From NCBI GenBank assembly GCA_024644045.1, contig JAHELT010000287.1, positions 40,690-104,689 of the forward strand: DNA of 64,000 bases. Direction: 5' to 3'. This DNA comes from Chromatiales bacterium (GTDB taxonomy: Bacteria > Pseudomonadota > Gammaproteobacteria > JAHELT01). Within the stretch, counting starts at the first letter, position 1. Every line of letters begins with the position of its first letter. This document shows positions 1-8,137 of the stretch, in pieces. A model generated the notes under the pieces. The model saw nothing but the letters and a program-made list of their open reading frames with translations. It had not been told where the DNA came from and ran no database searches. Both the position numbers and the translations under genes were made by a program.

Positions 1-1111
1 CCCACACGAAGATCACCCCGGCACCGAGCAGCTGGATCGCGAAACTTGCCTCGGGATTGGAAAATGCCACCGCAACCAGCCCCCAGACACCGACCGTGCC
101 GTGCGCGGAGATGGCGCCGACGGGATCGTCCAGGCGCAGCTTCTCCAGCGCGACGATCGAGCCCACCACCAGCAGCCCGCCGACGGCGCCGATCGCCGTG
201 GCCAGCAGCGGTGTGGGAGTCAGTGGCTCTGCGGTGATAGCCACCAGACCGGCGATCGCGCCGTTCAGGGCCATGGTCAGATCGGCCTTGCCGAAGCGCA
301 GGCGCGCGATGATCAGCGCGGCGATCACGCCGCCGGCGGCCGCCATGTTGGTGTTCACGAAGATCAGTGCCACCGCGTTGGCGTCGGCGATGCTGGCGAG
401 CTTCAGCTGCGAGCCGCCGTTGAACCCGAACCAGCCCAGCCACAGGATGAATGTGCCGAGCGCCGCGAGCGGCAGGTTGGCGCCGGGCATGCCGCGCGGC
501 TTGCCGTTGGCGTCGAACTTGCCCTTTCGCGGTCCGAGCAGCAGCACGCCCGCGAGCGCGGCTGCTGCACCGGTGAGGTGCACGACGCCGGAGCCCGCGA
601 AATCCAGGAAGCCCATCTGGTCAAGAAACCCGCCGCCCCACTTCCAGTAGCCCTGCACCGGGTAGATAAAGCCGGTCAGGACCACGGCGAATGCCAGGAA
701 CGCCCACAGCTTCATGCGTTCGGCGACCGCGCCGGAGACGATCGACATGGCGGTGGCGACGAACACCACCTGGAAGAAGAAATCCGAGAGCACGGCGTAG
801 TAGGGCGCGTCCTCACCGCCGGCCAGCACCGCATCGGCGCTGTTCTCGGCACCGATCAGAAACCCGAATCCGGGCAGCATCCCGCTGTCCGAGCCGCCGC
901 CGTACATGATCTGGTAGCCGCATAGCAGGTACATCACGCAGGCTACGCTGTATAACGCGACGTTCTTGGTCAGGATCTCTGCGGTGCTCTTGGCGCGCAC
1001 CAGGCCCGCCTCCAGCATCGAGAAGCCGGCGGCCATCCACATGACCAGCGCTCCGCAGACCAGAAAGTAGAAGGTATCCAGCGCGTAGCTGAGTTCGGTA
1101 ACGGCATCCAT
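1..1111 (-). CDS. amt: Ammonium transporter (Amt family), C-terminus cut off by window edge
   Basis: Inner-membrane channel that takes up ammonium/ammonia. Reading the minus strand from an ATG at 1111 gives about 370 residues of a polytopic protein that is still open at base 1. Visible Amt marks are GWFGFNGGS, the signature around DFAGSGVVHLTG with the first pore histidine, and AISAHGTVGVWG with the second pore histidine, so the twin-His pore is present. The protein starts directly with a membrane segment (LDTFYFLVCGALVMW) and has no obvious cleaved signal peptide. A GGGGAGA ribosome site lies just upstream. No glnK (PII) gene adjoins its start; moeA is the next gene on the same strand. The missing end lies to the left of the window. 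Confidence 0.95.
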   Translation of the reverse strand, partial: MDAVTELSYALDTFYFLVCGALVMWMAAGFSMLEAGLVRAKSTAEILTKNVALYSVACVMYLLCGYQIMYGGGSDSGMLPGFGFLIGAENSADAVLAGGEDAPYYAVLSDFFFQVVFVATAMSIVSGAVAERMKLWAFLAFAVVLTGFIYPVQGYWKWGGGFLDQMGFLDFAGSGVVHLTGAAAALAGVLLLGPRKGKFDANGKPRGMPGANLPLAALGTFILWLGWFGFNGGSQLKLASIADANAVALIFVNTNMAAAGGVIAALIIARLRFGKADLTMALNGAIAGLVAITAEPLTPTPLLATAIGAVGGLLVVGSIVALEKLRLDDPVGAISAHGTVGVWGLVAVAFSNPEASFAIQLLGAGVIFVW

Positions 1112-1312
1112 CGGTGGGTGTCTCCCCGGTTGGTTAACTGAGGAGCCTTCTGCAAGCCGTTTGCCAACCCGCAAACGGCATTCTATTCAGTGAGTTAGCA
1201 CCCAGTACGGCGTTTCGGGACGCACCGTTCCGGTGCGCTGCCGCGGGCACGGCACAACAAGAGTGCACGTTGCCGGGACGACTGACACACCACGGGTCGC
1301 GTCCGGGGCGGG

Positions 1313-2578
1313 TTACATCAAGCCGTAGAACGGCTGCACTTTCACGCGGGTGCCGGGCTCCACTGTGGCGGCGTCTTCGTGCAGCACGATGAAGCAGTTG
1401 GCGGCGGCCATCGAGCTCAGTATGCCGGAGCCCTGCATGCCGGTCTTGACGACCTGAAGCTCGCCGCGGGCATCGTATGACAGCACGCCGCGCTGGTACT
1501 CCATGCGTCCGGGGCGTTTGCGCAGCTTTGACTGGCAGACCGCGGACAGCTCCAGCGGCAACCGCTCGCGCTCGCCGCCGAGATGGCGCAGGCAGGGATG
1601 CACCAGCTGGTAGAACATGACCATCGCCGCCACCGGGTTCCCCGGCAGTCCGAAGAACAGCGTGCGATCCAGCAGCCCGAAGGTAAACGGCCGTCCAGGG
1701 CGTACCGCGACTTTCCAGAAGCGTGCTTCGCCGAGACGCGCCAATGCCGGCTTGAGGTAGTCGGCCTCGCCTACCGAGACGCCGCCCGAGGTGATGATCA
1801 CGTCCGCCATGTCGCGGGCGGCGACCAGCGCATCGTGCATGGCCTGCGGGTTGTCCGCCGCGACCCCGAGATCGATCACGGCAATGCCGGCGCGCTGCAG
1901 CATCGCGGCGACGGTGTGCCGGTTGCTGTCGTAGATCGCGCCGTCCGATAGCGTATCGCCCAGTCCGCGCACCTCGTCGCCGGTCGAGAAATAGGCCACC
2001 CGCGGCAGGCGGGTCACGGCCAGCTCGGCGATGCCCAGCGAGCCCAGCAGCCCGATGTGGGCCGGCCACAGACGCGTTCCACGCGCAACCACGACCTCGC
2101 CGGCCCTGATGTCCTCGCCCGCCTGGCGCAGGTTCATGCCGAGGGTCACGTCGTCGAGGCTCACGACCGTGCCGCCGTCGGCCTGCACGCGCTCCTGAAT
2201 GATCACGGTATCCGCGCCCTGCGGCACCCAGGCGCCCGTGGTGATGCGCACGCATTGACCAGGGCCCACGGCGCCGGCGTACGGCTGCCCGGCGAGCGCC
2301 ACGCCGGTTTCCGCATACTGCGTGCCCGCTTTCACACCCTCGCCGGCCGTGTGCACCGCATAACCGTCCATCGCGGAATTGTTCTGGCGCGGCACGTTCA
2401 TGCTCGCCTGGACATCTTCGGCCAGCACCCGGCCAAGCGCTTCCTGTAGCGCCAGGTACTCGTATCCTTCGAGCGCCGGAGCGGCGGCGAACACGGCCTC
2501 CCGCGCCGCCTCGATGGAGATGAAGTCCGGCTCGGTGTCGTCCAGACAGCTGGGGGCGGGTTGCGGCTGCTCGGTCAT
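1313..2578 (-). CDS. moeA: Molybdopterin molybdenumtransferase MoeA
   Basis: Inserts molybdate into adenylylated molybdopterin in the last step of Mo-cofactor synthesis. The 421-residue product has the usual MoeA length and order: the P-x4-NSAMDGYA motif at residues 63-74, the MoCF-fold motifs STGDEV and TSGGVSVGEADYLK in the middle, and LPGNPVA towards the C-terminal beta-barrel. An open frame continues 34 codons upstream, but that part is Arg/Pro-rich and unlike MoeA, so the ATG at 2578 (MTEQPQP) is preferred. It is the only moe gene here. A MoaD-like protein lies 2.7 kb away, but nothing shows that they are co-regulated. Confidence 0.95.
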   Translation of the reverse strand: MTEQPQPAPSCLDDTEPDFISIEAAREAVFAAAPALEGYEYLALQEALGRVLAEDVQASMNVPRQNNSAMDGYAVHTAGEGVKAGTQYAETGVALAGQPYAGAVGPGQCVRITTGAWVPQGADTVIIQERVQADGGTVVSLDDVTLGMNLRQAGEDIRAGEVVVARGTRLWPAHIGLLGSLGIAELAVTRLPRVAYFSTGDEVRGLGDTLSDGAIYDSNRHTVAAMLQRAGIAVIDLGVAADNPQAMHDALVAARDMADVIITSGGVSVGEADYLKPALARLGEARFWKVAVRPGRPFTFGLLDRTLFFGLPGNPVAAMVMFYQLVHPCLRHLGGERERLPLELSAVCQSKLRKRPGRMEYQRGVLSYDARGELQVVKTGMQGSGILSSMAAANCFIVLHEDAATVEPGTRVKVQPFYGLM

Positions 2579-2804
2579 AGCCACCGGATTCTGCGCCGTA
2601 ATCGGGAGCCGCTCAAGTGCGCCCGCGCGCGGCGGCCTGCGTCGACCCCGGTGCTGCGACGCGCCGCCATTGTGTAACATTACGGATCGCTAAGCGGGTT
2701 TAGCCCGGGTCCCGTGAGTTGTTACGATTGCGTTTCGCGGATGAACCAGTCCCGCACCGATAGCAGCGGCACGCGGGATCGCGGCGCAAAAGGAGCGAGG
2801 AGCC

Positions 2805-3230
2805 ATGCACAGCAGAATTCTTTGCGGTTTGATGCTGTCCCTTTGCATGCTGCCGGTGCTGGGGGCGCCGCAGATTGTCGCCGAAGGTCGCTGGGAGACC
2901 CTGGACTACGAGGTCAGCGGCACCTGGCGTATCGTGCGCGACGGCGCCGAGCACCGGGTCGAGCTGGACGAGGACTTCGAAACCAAGAATGGCCCGGACC
3001 TGCACATTGTGCTGAGCAAAGAGCGGCTCAACCGGATTACCAACGAGAACGCGACCGAGCGGGCGCTGATCGTGGGTCTGTTGAAGACCGCTGACGACTC
3101 GACCTTCTTCAAGAAAATGAAGGGTGCGCAATCCCTGCCGCTGCCGCCGGCAATCAATCTGTCCGATTTCCGAAGCATACTCATTCACTGCGTGAAGTTT
3201 TCGCACCTGTGGGCGGGCGCGCCTCTGTAG
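2805..3230 (+). CDS. Secreted DM13-domain protein
   Basis: A 141-residue protein with a cleavable-looking signal peptide (about residues 1-20, hydrophobic CGLMLSLCMLPVLG) followed by one DM13 domain. The domain signs are GTWRIV, LDEDFETKNGPDLHIVLS, and the closing FRSILIHCVKFSHLWAGAPL with the conserved cysteine. DM13 domains are thought to be redox or electron-transfer modules in extracytoplasmic proteins; the role here is unknown. An AAAGGAG ribosome site precedes the ATG. It lies 32 bases upstream of the CBS-domain gene and the two are probably co-transcribed. Confidence 0.8.
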   Translation: MHSRILCGLMLSLCMLPVLGAPQIVAEGRWETLDYEVSGTWRIVRDGAEHRVELDEDFETKNGPDLHIVLSKERLNRITNENATERALIVGLLKTADDSTFFKKMKGAQSLPLPPAINLSDFRSILIHCVKFSHLWAGAPL

Positions 3231-3262
3231 GGTGCTGTAAGGCCAAGCCTGAGGAGACCGAT

Positions 3263-3688
3263 ATGAAGAGGATTCGCGAGCTACTGGTAAACAAGGGCGA
3301 GGTCTACGCCATCACCCCCTCGGCCAGGGTGCACGAGGCCGTGCAGATACTGGCGGAGAAGAACATCGGCGCCCTGGTGGTGATGGAGGGCGAGCAGCTG
3401 GTGGGGGTCGTCTCCGAGCGCGACTACGTACGCAAGATGGCGCTCGGTCGGCGGGACTCCACCGAGATCGAAGTCGCCGAGATCATGACCACGCCGGTCG
3501 CCTGCGCGCGCCCCGAGCAGTCGATCGAGGAGTGCATGGCCATGATGACCGACAAACGCATCCGCCACCTGCCGGTGGTCGAGAACGACCGCCTGATCGG
3601 CGTGATCTCGATCGGCGATCTGGTCAAGGCCCTTATCGCCGAGCAGAAATTCATCATCGAGCAGCTGGAGCACTACATCGCCGGCTGA
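3263..3688 (+). CDS. Tandem CBS-domain protein
   Basis: A 141-residue stand-alone CBS pair. CBS1 is about residues 8-62 (ARVHEAVQILAEKNIGALVVM, ending SERDYVRKM) and CBS2 about 75-132 (IEECMAMMTDKRIRHLPVVENDRLIGVISIGDLVK). Such proteins bind adenine nucleotides and act as regulatory modules, often in a membrane or energy context. The start is set by GAGGAGA six bases before ATG 3263; a longer in-frame start at 3209 overlaps the DM13 gene end and looks non-native. The stop codon lies inside the palindrome that separates this gene from cpdA. Confidence 0.9.
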   Translation: MKRIRELLVNKGEVYAITPSARVHEAVQILAEKNIGALVVMEGEQLVGVVSERDYVRKMALGRRDSTEIEVAEIMTTPVACARPEQSIEECMAMMTDKRIRHLPVVENDRLIGVISIGDLVKALIAEQKFIIEQLEHYIAG

Positions 3689-3738
3689 CGAAATCCCAAC
3701 AATTGGGGACACTCCCCAAATTGATGAAATCTCGTCAG
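3685..3738. repeat. Dispersed palindrome, GGGGAC-core family, copy 1
   Basis: An imperfect inverted repeat of about 25-base arms running from CTGACG (3685) to CGTCAG (3738), with TTGGGGAC/ACTCCCCAA at its centre. It overlaps the CBS gene stop and ends two bases before the cpdA stop, so it lies exactly between two convergent genes and could act as a terminator in both directions. The same outer GACGAAAT and inner TTGGGGA arms recur at 26418-26468. Confidence 0.75.
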
Positions 3739-3740
3739 TT

Positions 3741-4508
3741 TCAGGGAGCGGCCGGGAGGCGGTGCACGTCCGTCTCGAAGCGGCCGTCGGGTTCGAGCGT
3801 GATGGTGCGATAGCCTGCCGCCCGCCTGTCGAACGACTTCTCCGCGCGTGCGCCGAACTGCACACAGGTCGACGGCGTCGTCTGAATGGCCGCCGAGCCT
3901 ATCTCGCCGGACCAGGCCTGATGCACGTGACCGGCGCAGACAAGCTTGACCTGCGGCGAACCCTCGATCAGCGACACCAGCGGCTGCGCTGCCAGTAACC
4001 CGAGCGAATCCAGCCATGCCACGCCGAGCGGCACCGGTGGATGATGGATGAAGATTAAAGTGGGCCTGTCCGGCTCGCCTGCCAGAAGGGCGCGTACCCA
4101 CTCGAGCTGCGCCGCGCCGACCCGCCCCTTCACGTCCCCGGGCACATGCGAGTCGAGCCCGATGATGGTCCAGCCGCCCGTGTCCAAGTCGAACGTGAGG
4201 CGATCGGCCGCATCGTGGAACAGCTCGGGAAACAGGCGGCGGAGCTGCACGGGATCGTCGTGATTGCCGGGGATGATGCGACAGCGAGGCAGCCACTCGC
4301 CGAGCGCCTCGCGCAGCATCATGTACGTCTGCGGGGCTTCGTCCTGCGCCAGGTCGCCGGTCAGAATCAGGTAGTCGAGGTCCGCGTGTCGCTCGCGCAC
4401 CTGCTCCAGCACAGCATCGAACGTTTCCCAGGTGGGAACCCCGGCGAGCACGCGATCGCGCTGTTCGTAGAGATGCAAGTCCGTCAGCTGGACGATGCGA
4501 ACGCTCAT
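3741..4508 (-). CDS. cpdA: Calcineurin-like phosphodiesterase, CpdA type
   Basis: A probable 3',5'-cyclic-AMP phosphodiesterase of the binuclear-metal metallophosphoesterase fold, cytoplasmic. The 255-residue length fits CpdA/Icc. All metal-ligand motifs are present: D-x-H at 10-12, GDLAQD at 51-56, GNHDD at 81-85, HHPP at 155-158 and GHVH at 193-196. It would set the level of cAMP seen by CRP. It is convergent with the CBS gene and divergent from the GST gene. Substrate is inferred from family; related enzymes act on other phosphodiesters. Confidence 0.85.
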   Translation of the reverse strand: MSVRIVQLTDLHLYEQRDRVLAGVPTWETFDAVLEQVRERHADLDYLILTGDLAQDEAPQTYMMLREALGEWLPRCRIIPGNHDDPVQLRRLFPELFHDAADRLTFDLDTGGWTIIGLDSHVPGDVKGRVGAAQLEWVRALLAGEPDRPTLIFIHHPPVPLGVAWLDSLGLLAAQPLVSLIEGSPQVKLVCAGHVHQAWSGEIGSAAIQTTPSTCVQFGARAEKSFDRRAAGYRTITLEPDGRFETDVHRLPAAP

Positions 4509-4608
4509 CCGGTGTATCCGCAGCTGTTCCGCTTCGCGATGCTACACCATCGGGAGACGCGCGGTATCATCGAGCCCATAGCCGACCCTTCGGCGCAGGA
4601 GCTTACCC

Positions 4609-5214
4609 ATGGAACTGTACGGAGTCGCCTCCTCACGCACACGCCGCGTCCTGTGGGCACTGGAGGAAATCGGCGCGGAGTTCACTTTCCACAAGGTCGA
4701 TCTCAGCAAAGGCGAGCACCGCAAGCCGGCGTATCTGGCCATCAACCCCAACGGCAAGGTGCCGGCCTTCGTCGACGGCGATATCACGCTGTTCGAGTCC
4801 GGCGCGGTGTGCAACTACCTCGCGCTGAAGTACCCGAACGCGCGCCTGCTGCCCGAACCGGGAAGCCGGGACGCCGCGCTGTGCCAGCAGTGGATTTTCT
4901 GGGTGATCAGCGAGCTGGAGCAGCCGCTGTGGAGCATGGCCAAGCACCGTTTCGTGCTGCCGGAAGCGCGACGTATACCCGCCATGCTCGAGCTGGCCGC
5001 CTACGAGTGGCAGCACCCCAGCAGCATCCTCGCGGAGCACCTCGCCGGCCGCGACTATATGGTCGGCAACGCCTTCACGCTGGCCGATATCTTTGTAGCG
5101 CACACACTGAACTGGGCGCGCGGCGCCAAAGTGGCGCTCCCGGGCGCTGCCGCCGAGGACTATCTCGAGCGGATGCTCGCGCGCCCCGCGTTCGAGCGCA
5201 CGATGAATTATTGA
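4609..5214 (+). CDS. Glutathione S-transferase family protein
   Basis: A cytosolic GST-fold protein of 201 residues. The N-terminal thioredoxin-like domain has a candidate catalytic Ser at residue 8 or 9 (YGVASSRTRR), NPNGKVP with the cis-proline at 46-52, and the glutathione-binding Glu-Ser pair at 63-64. The all-helical C-terminal domain follows, with the N-capping region FTLADIFVAHTL. It would conjugate or reduce substrates with glutathione; no neighbour reveals the substrate. It is divergent from cpdA with about 100 bases between. Confidence 0.9.
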   Translation: MELYGVASSRTRRVLWALEEIGAEFTFHKVDLSKGEHRKPAYLAINPNGKVPAFVDGDITLFESGAVCNYLALKYPNARLLPEPGSRDAALCQQWIFWVISELEQPLWSMAKHRFVLPEARRIPAMLELAAYEWQHPSSILAEHLAGRDYMVGNAFTLADIFVAHTLNWARGAKVALPGAAAEDYLERMLARPAFERTMNY

Positions 5215-5239
5215 GCAGACAGCCGGACTGATCCGTGCC

Positions 5240-5253
5240 TTGACCAAGGTCAA
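5240..5253 (+). promoter_or_regulatory. Candidate FNR/DNR-type operator
   Basis: TTGACCAAGGTCAA fits TTGA-N6-TCAA, the core recognised by FNR/Anr/Dnr regulators. Its centre (5246.5) lies 32 bases before a TACGCT -10-like hexamer at 5276-5281, the geometry of a class II activated promoter. The next start codon is 5316, opening the MoaD-like/hemerythrin pair. The call is from sequence match and spacing alone. Confidence 0.5.
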
Positions 5254-5315
5254 GCAAAAACTAACACCAGCTCGCTACGCTTGCACGCAAACTGCAGCAT
5301 CGCGGAGAGTCTGGG

Positions 5316-5627
5316 GTGAATTTCGGTCACAACGCCCGCGGGGTGCAGGTCAACGTGGAAGTCCGCTTCTTCAACAGCATCGCGCGTTTCCGCAACGGCG
5401 AAGGCCTGTTCGACCGGACGAGCTTCCCGGCCGGCAGCGCGATCGCGGACCTCCTCAAGCAATACGGCATCCCCGCGGACGACGTGTTCCTCATCTTCGT
5501 CAACGGCCGCGACATCACCCGAGAACTCAACGGCGTGCGCACCGGCTATGTGCTGGAGGACGGCGACGTGGTCTCGCTGTCCGGACCTGTGCCGTACAGC
5601 TGGGGCTACGGGGCGCCGGTCGTTTAA
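5316..5627 (+). CDS. MoaD/ThiS-like beta-grasp protein without Gly-Gly tail
   Basis: A 103-residue protein. From about residue 14 it has the ubiquitin-like beta-grasp pattern of MoaD/ThiS proteins: VEVRFFNSIARF, ADLLKQYGIPADDVFLIFVNGRDI, LEDGDVVSLSGPV. It ends GYGAPVV, not Gly-Gly, so it should not be activated as a sulfur carrier in the usual way. The GTG start follows a GGAGAG site. Its stop overlaps the hemerythrin start by one base (TAATG), so the two are translationally coupled, behind an FNR-like site. Function unknown; a binding or regulatory role is only a guess. Confidence 0.75.
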   Translation: MNFGHNARGVQVNVEVRFFNSIARFRNGEGLFDRTSFPAGSAIADLLKQYGIPADDVFLIFVNGRDITRELNGVRTGYVLEDGDVVSLSGPVPYSWGYGAPVV

Positions 5628-6040
5628 TGTCGGGCGGCGTCACCAGCCGGCTCGATTTCGCGCATGCACAGCTGAAAGACGAGCATCGCAGGCTTATGAG
5701 CCTCCTCGATCGGCTGAGAGCTGCCGAACATGGCATAGACGTGGAGCGGTTGCTCGAAGAACTCCACACCACACTGATAGATCACTTCTCCCACGAGCAG
5801 TTTCCCGGCGGCTTCTACGAGATCATGGGCGCTCACGGCTCGACACACCACGGTGAGTTGCAGGAGCTCGTGAAGGAGCACTGCATGATTCTTTCGGTTG
5901 TGGGAGGTCTGCTCGAGAAGGTCCGCATGCCGGGGCAGAGGGCCGATCTGGTGGATGGAATAGCTTCTCTCGTTGCGCAACTCGATGCCCATGAGCAGAA
6001 AGAGCACGACCTGGCGCATAAGCTCCTTAGCGAGACCTGA
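5627..6040 (+). CDS. Hemerythrin-domain protein
   Basis: A 137-residue four-helix protein with the His/Glu spacing of hemerythrin HHE domains. Candidate di-iron ligands are His20 (KDEHRRL), His53 and Glu57 (DHFSHEQF), His74/75 (STHHGEL), His85 and the C-terminal HEQKEHD. Such proteins bind O2 or sense NO/O2 through a non-haem di-iron site. It starts at the ATG overlapping the preceding stop. A longer open frame reaching back to 5240 is only the read-through of the overlapping MoaD-like gene. Confidence 0.85.
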   Translation: MSGGVTSRLDFAHAQLKDEHRRLMSLLDRLRAAEHGIDVERLLEELHTTLIDHFSHEQFPGGFYEIMGAHGSTHHGELQELVKEHCMILSVVGGLLEKVRMPGQRADLVDGIASLVAQLDAHEQKEHDLAHKLLSET

Positions 6041-6103
6041 TGCGTCCCAAGCGCGGCCCCCCAGGACAGGGTGAATAACCCCTCGCGGTGGCGCGGCAGG
6101 AAG

Positions 6104-6180
6104 TGGCGCGCCCGACAGGATTTGAACCTGTGACCTTCGGCTTCGGAGGCCGACACTCTATCCAACTGAGCTACGGGCGC
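6104..6180 (-). tRNA. tRNA-Arg (anticodon CCG)
   Basis: The minus strand folds into a complete 77-base tRNA with encoded CCA. The acceptor GCGCCCG pairs with CGGGCGC, the anticodon stem TCGGC pairs with GCCGA around loop CTCCGAA (anticodon CCG, reads CGG), and the T arm is ACAGG-TTCAAAT-CCTGT. The discriminator base is G. Its 5' end faces the decayed integrase at 6313. No second copy of its 3' end was seen within the window. Confidence 0.97.
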
Positions 6181-6312
6181 GTTGTGCTGCGATTTTAACG
6201 TAACCAGTTGATTCAGGGAGATTATTATTTAGCCCTTGGGCTTCGAAACTCCCGCCTCAAACTCGAAAAACACCTCCAGTCACACTTTTTGACACAATTT
6301 ATGGAGGTTTCC

Positions 6313-6450
6313 ATGGCTACTTTCTGCAAGCGGAATGGTAAATGGAACGTACAAATACGCAAGAAAACCTGCCGCGATTGCATCTGCCAGCGTGCGATCC
6401 ACGGCCGATACGGCAATCGCCGGTGGTGTGATTGTGCACCCTCCGAGTAG
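6313..6450 (+). pseudogene. Remnant of a tyrosine integrase N-terminus
   Basis: An ATG behind GGAGGT opens a short frame whose first residues, MATFCKRNGKWNVQIRKK, look like the start of the arm-binding (AP2-like) domain of phage and island integrases. The likeness stops after about 18 residues; the rest is Cys/Arg-rich and the frame ends at codon 46. No core-binding or catalytic domain follows; the next gene is an unrelated epoxide hydrolase. It lies 130 bases from tRNA-Arg, a usual integration target, but on the tRNA's 5' side. Read as the decayed end of an old mobile element. Confidence 0.5.
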
Positions 6451-6463
6451 CACTGGTATCGCC

Positions 6464-7612
6464 ATGACCTTTCTCAAGCCCTTTCATCTTTGCGTCTCGG
6501 ACGAGGTCCTGGAGCGCATCCGCGCCGGGGTGGCCGACTATGAGTGGCACGAGATGCCCGATGACGGCGGCTGGGCCTACGGCACCAACCTGGACTACAT
6601 GAAGGAACTGTGCGCCTACTGGCTGGATGAGTACGACTGGCGCCAGCACGAAGCCGCGATCAAGCGATTCTCACACTACATCGCTCCGGTCGAGGGCATC
6701 GACCTGCACTTCATCCACGAGAAAGGCAGCGGTCCGTCACCGCTGCCGCTGATCATCAGCCACGGCTGGCCCGGCTCGGTGGTCGAGTTCCTGGACGTGA
6801 TCGAACCCCTGGCCCATCCCGAGCGCTTCGGCGGCAGCGCCGAGGACGCGTTCGACGTGATCGCACCGTCTCTGCCCGGATTCGGCTTCTCAGGGCGCCC
6901 GGCGCGCCCTATCGGACCGCGCGGGATGGCCGCGCTGTTCGCCGAGCTGATGACCGGTGTGCTCGGGTACGACGGTTACCTGGCCCAGGGCGGCGACTGG
7001 GGCGGCGCCATCTCGAGCTGGCTCGGCTACGAGCACGCGCCGGCGTGCCGGGCAATCCACATCAATATCCTGACCATGCGTCATCCCGACCCGCCGAAGG
7101 GAGCGGAGGAAGAAGCCTGGGCCGCGCGTTTCGAGCAGGAGCAGGAACTCGAGAACGGGTACCGCACCCAACAGGCGACCAAACCGCAGACGCTTAGCTA
7201 CGCCATGATGGACAGCCCCGTCGGGGTCGCCGCCTGGATCATCGAGAAGTTCAACTCATGGTCGGATACCGATGGCGACGATATCGAGAGTGTGCACAGC
7301 AAAGACGATCTGCTGACCAACATCATGGTTTATCTGGTGACGCGCACGTTTAACACGGCGTCCTGGATCTACTACGGACGGCGCGAGGAAGGTGGGCGCG
7401 TGCTGTCGCCGGAGGGCAAGCGCGTGGAAGTGCCGACGGCCTGCGCGCTGTTCCCCGCGGAACTTCTGGCCTGGCCGCCGCGCAGCTATGTCGAGCGGAT
7501 CTACAACGTGCAGCGCTGGACCGAGATGCCCCGGGGCGGCCATTTCGCCGCGCTGGAGCAGCCAGAGCTGCTGATCGAGGACGTTCGCGCGTTCGCACGC
7601 ACCCTGCGTTAG
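6464..7612 (+). CDS. Epoxide hydrolase (EHN-type alpha/beta hydrolase)
   Basis: A 382-residue product matching microsomal-type epoxide hydrolases. It has the EHN N-terminal lid (residues about 1-110, with WRQHEAAIKRFSHY), the oxyanion motif ISHGWPGSVVEF, the nucleophile Asp in GGDWGGAISSW, and the catalytic His in GGHFAALEQPELL near the C-terminus. It would open epoxides to diols through an ester intermediate. The start at ATG 6464 is where family likeness begins (MTFLKPF). The frame is open upstream through the integrase remnant and no clear ribosome site is seen, so the start is less certain. No pathway partner adjoins it. Confidence 0.88.
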   Translation: MTFLKPFHLCVSDEVLERIRAGVADYEWHEMPDDGGWAYGTNLDYMKELCAYWLDEYDWRQHEAAIKRFSHYIAPVEGIDLHFIHEKGSGPSPLPLIISHGWPGSVVEFLDVIEPLAHPERFGGSAEDAFDVIAPSLPGFGFSGRPARPIGPRGMAALFAELMTGVLGYDGYLAQGGDWGGAISSWLGYEHAPACRAIHINILTMRHPDPPKGAEEEAWAARFEQEQELENGYRTQQATKPQTLSYAMMDSPVGVAAWIIEKFNSWSDTDGDDIESVHSKDDLLTNIMVYLVTRTFNTASWIYYGRREEGGRVLSPEGKRVEVPTACALFPAELLAWPPRSYVERIYNVQRWTEMPRGGHFAALEQPELLIEDVRAFARTLR

Positions 7613-8137
7613 CGCGTTATCTTGCTGTGGCCGTGCAAGGCTCGAGCTATTCGCTCGGGCGAACTGTTAACGTCACCCGGATTTCTCTAACGCCAGGACC
7701 TGCAGCGGGCAGAACAGGGTGATTATCGACGCTGTTCGAGAGTTAAGGTCATGGGGGTCGGACCAGCGTATCTGCTTGAGTACAATCGATACTGGCTGGT
7801 GAACCGCGATGTCTCGAGGTTTAAACCGGCGATTCCGGGGTCGAAATCGGCTGGTTAACTGCGCGGTCTCCCGTGGCCCGCGTTGCGTACGGAATCAGCT
7901 GGTCACGGAATGGTGCTTAGCGGCCTGATTTCCCGTTCAAAATCGAGCTTCTAAGCATGGAAAACAGGGTGTCACGACGTGCTTTCTCAGTTAATTCAGA
8001 GAGTTGGCGTGGTCCGACCCCGTTATCCGTTATCCAAAAATAGTGAGCTAGCGCACGGTTCGAACGGTTTCGTTTCGATAGGGTGCACCGCGGCTTTCGA
8101 AGAGCCCAAGATACCAAACCCCCAAGGAGTAGCAGCC
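7613..8137. other. Non-coding stretch between epoxide hydrolase and a small ORF
   Basis: About 525 bases with no convincing gene on either strand. Short open frames here have no ribosome site or protein likeness. It contains the perfect 12-base inverted repeat at 7754/8021 listed separately, and AAGGAG at 8124-8129, the ribosome site of the next small gene. Composition is less GC-rich than its neighbours, which suits a decayed insertion. Confidence 0.6.
7754..8021. repeat. MITE-like segment bounded by GGGGTCGGACCA inverted repeats
   Basis: GGGGTCGGACCA at 7754-7765 recurs inverted, without mismatch, as TGGTCCGACCCC at 8010-8021. The 268-base segment holds no credible ORF. Similar GGGGTC-GGACC palindromes flank IS200-like or REP-type elements in many proteobacteria, so this may be a non-autonomous or decayed element. 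No target duplication was identified. Confidence 0.4.

Noticed and set aside
1134-2255. A second long minus-strand frame within moeA
   Set aside because: It is an out-of-frame shadow of moeA; moeA carries all family motifs in the other frame.
5316-5627. The MoaD-like protein as the small subunit of molybdopterin synthase
   Set aside because: It lacks the Gly-Gly C-terminus needed for thiocarboxylation and no moaE adjoins it.
6104-6180. tRNA-Arg as an attachment site with a duplicated 3' end
   Set aside because: I found no second copy of the tRNA 3' end within the window, and the integrase remnant lies on the 5' side of the tRNA, so attachment there is not shown.
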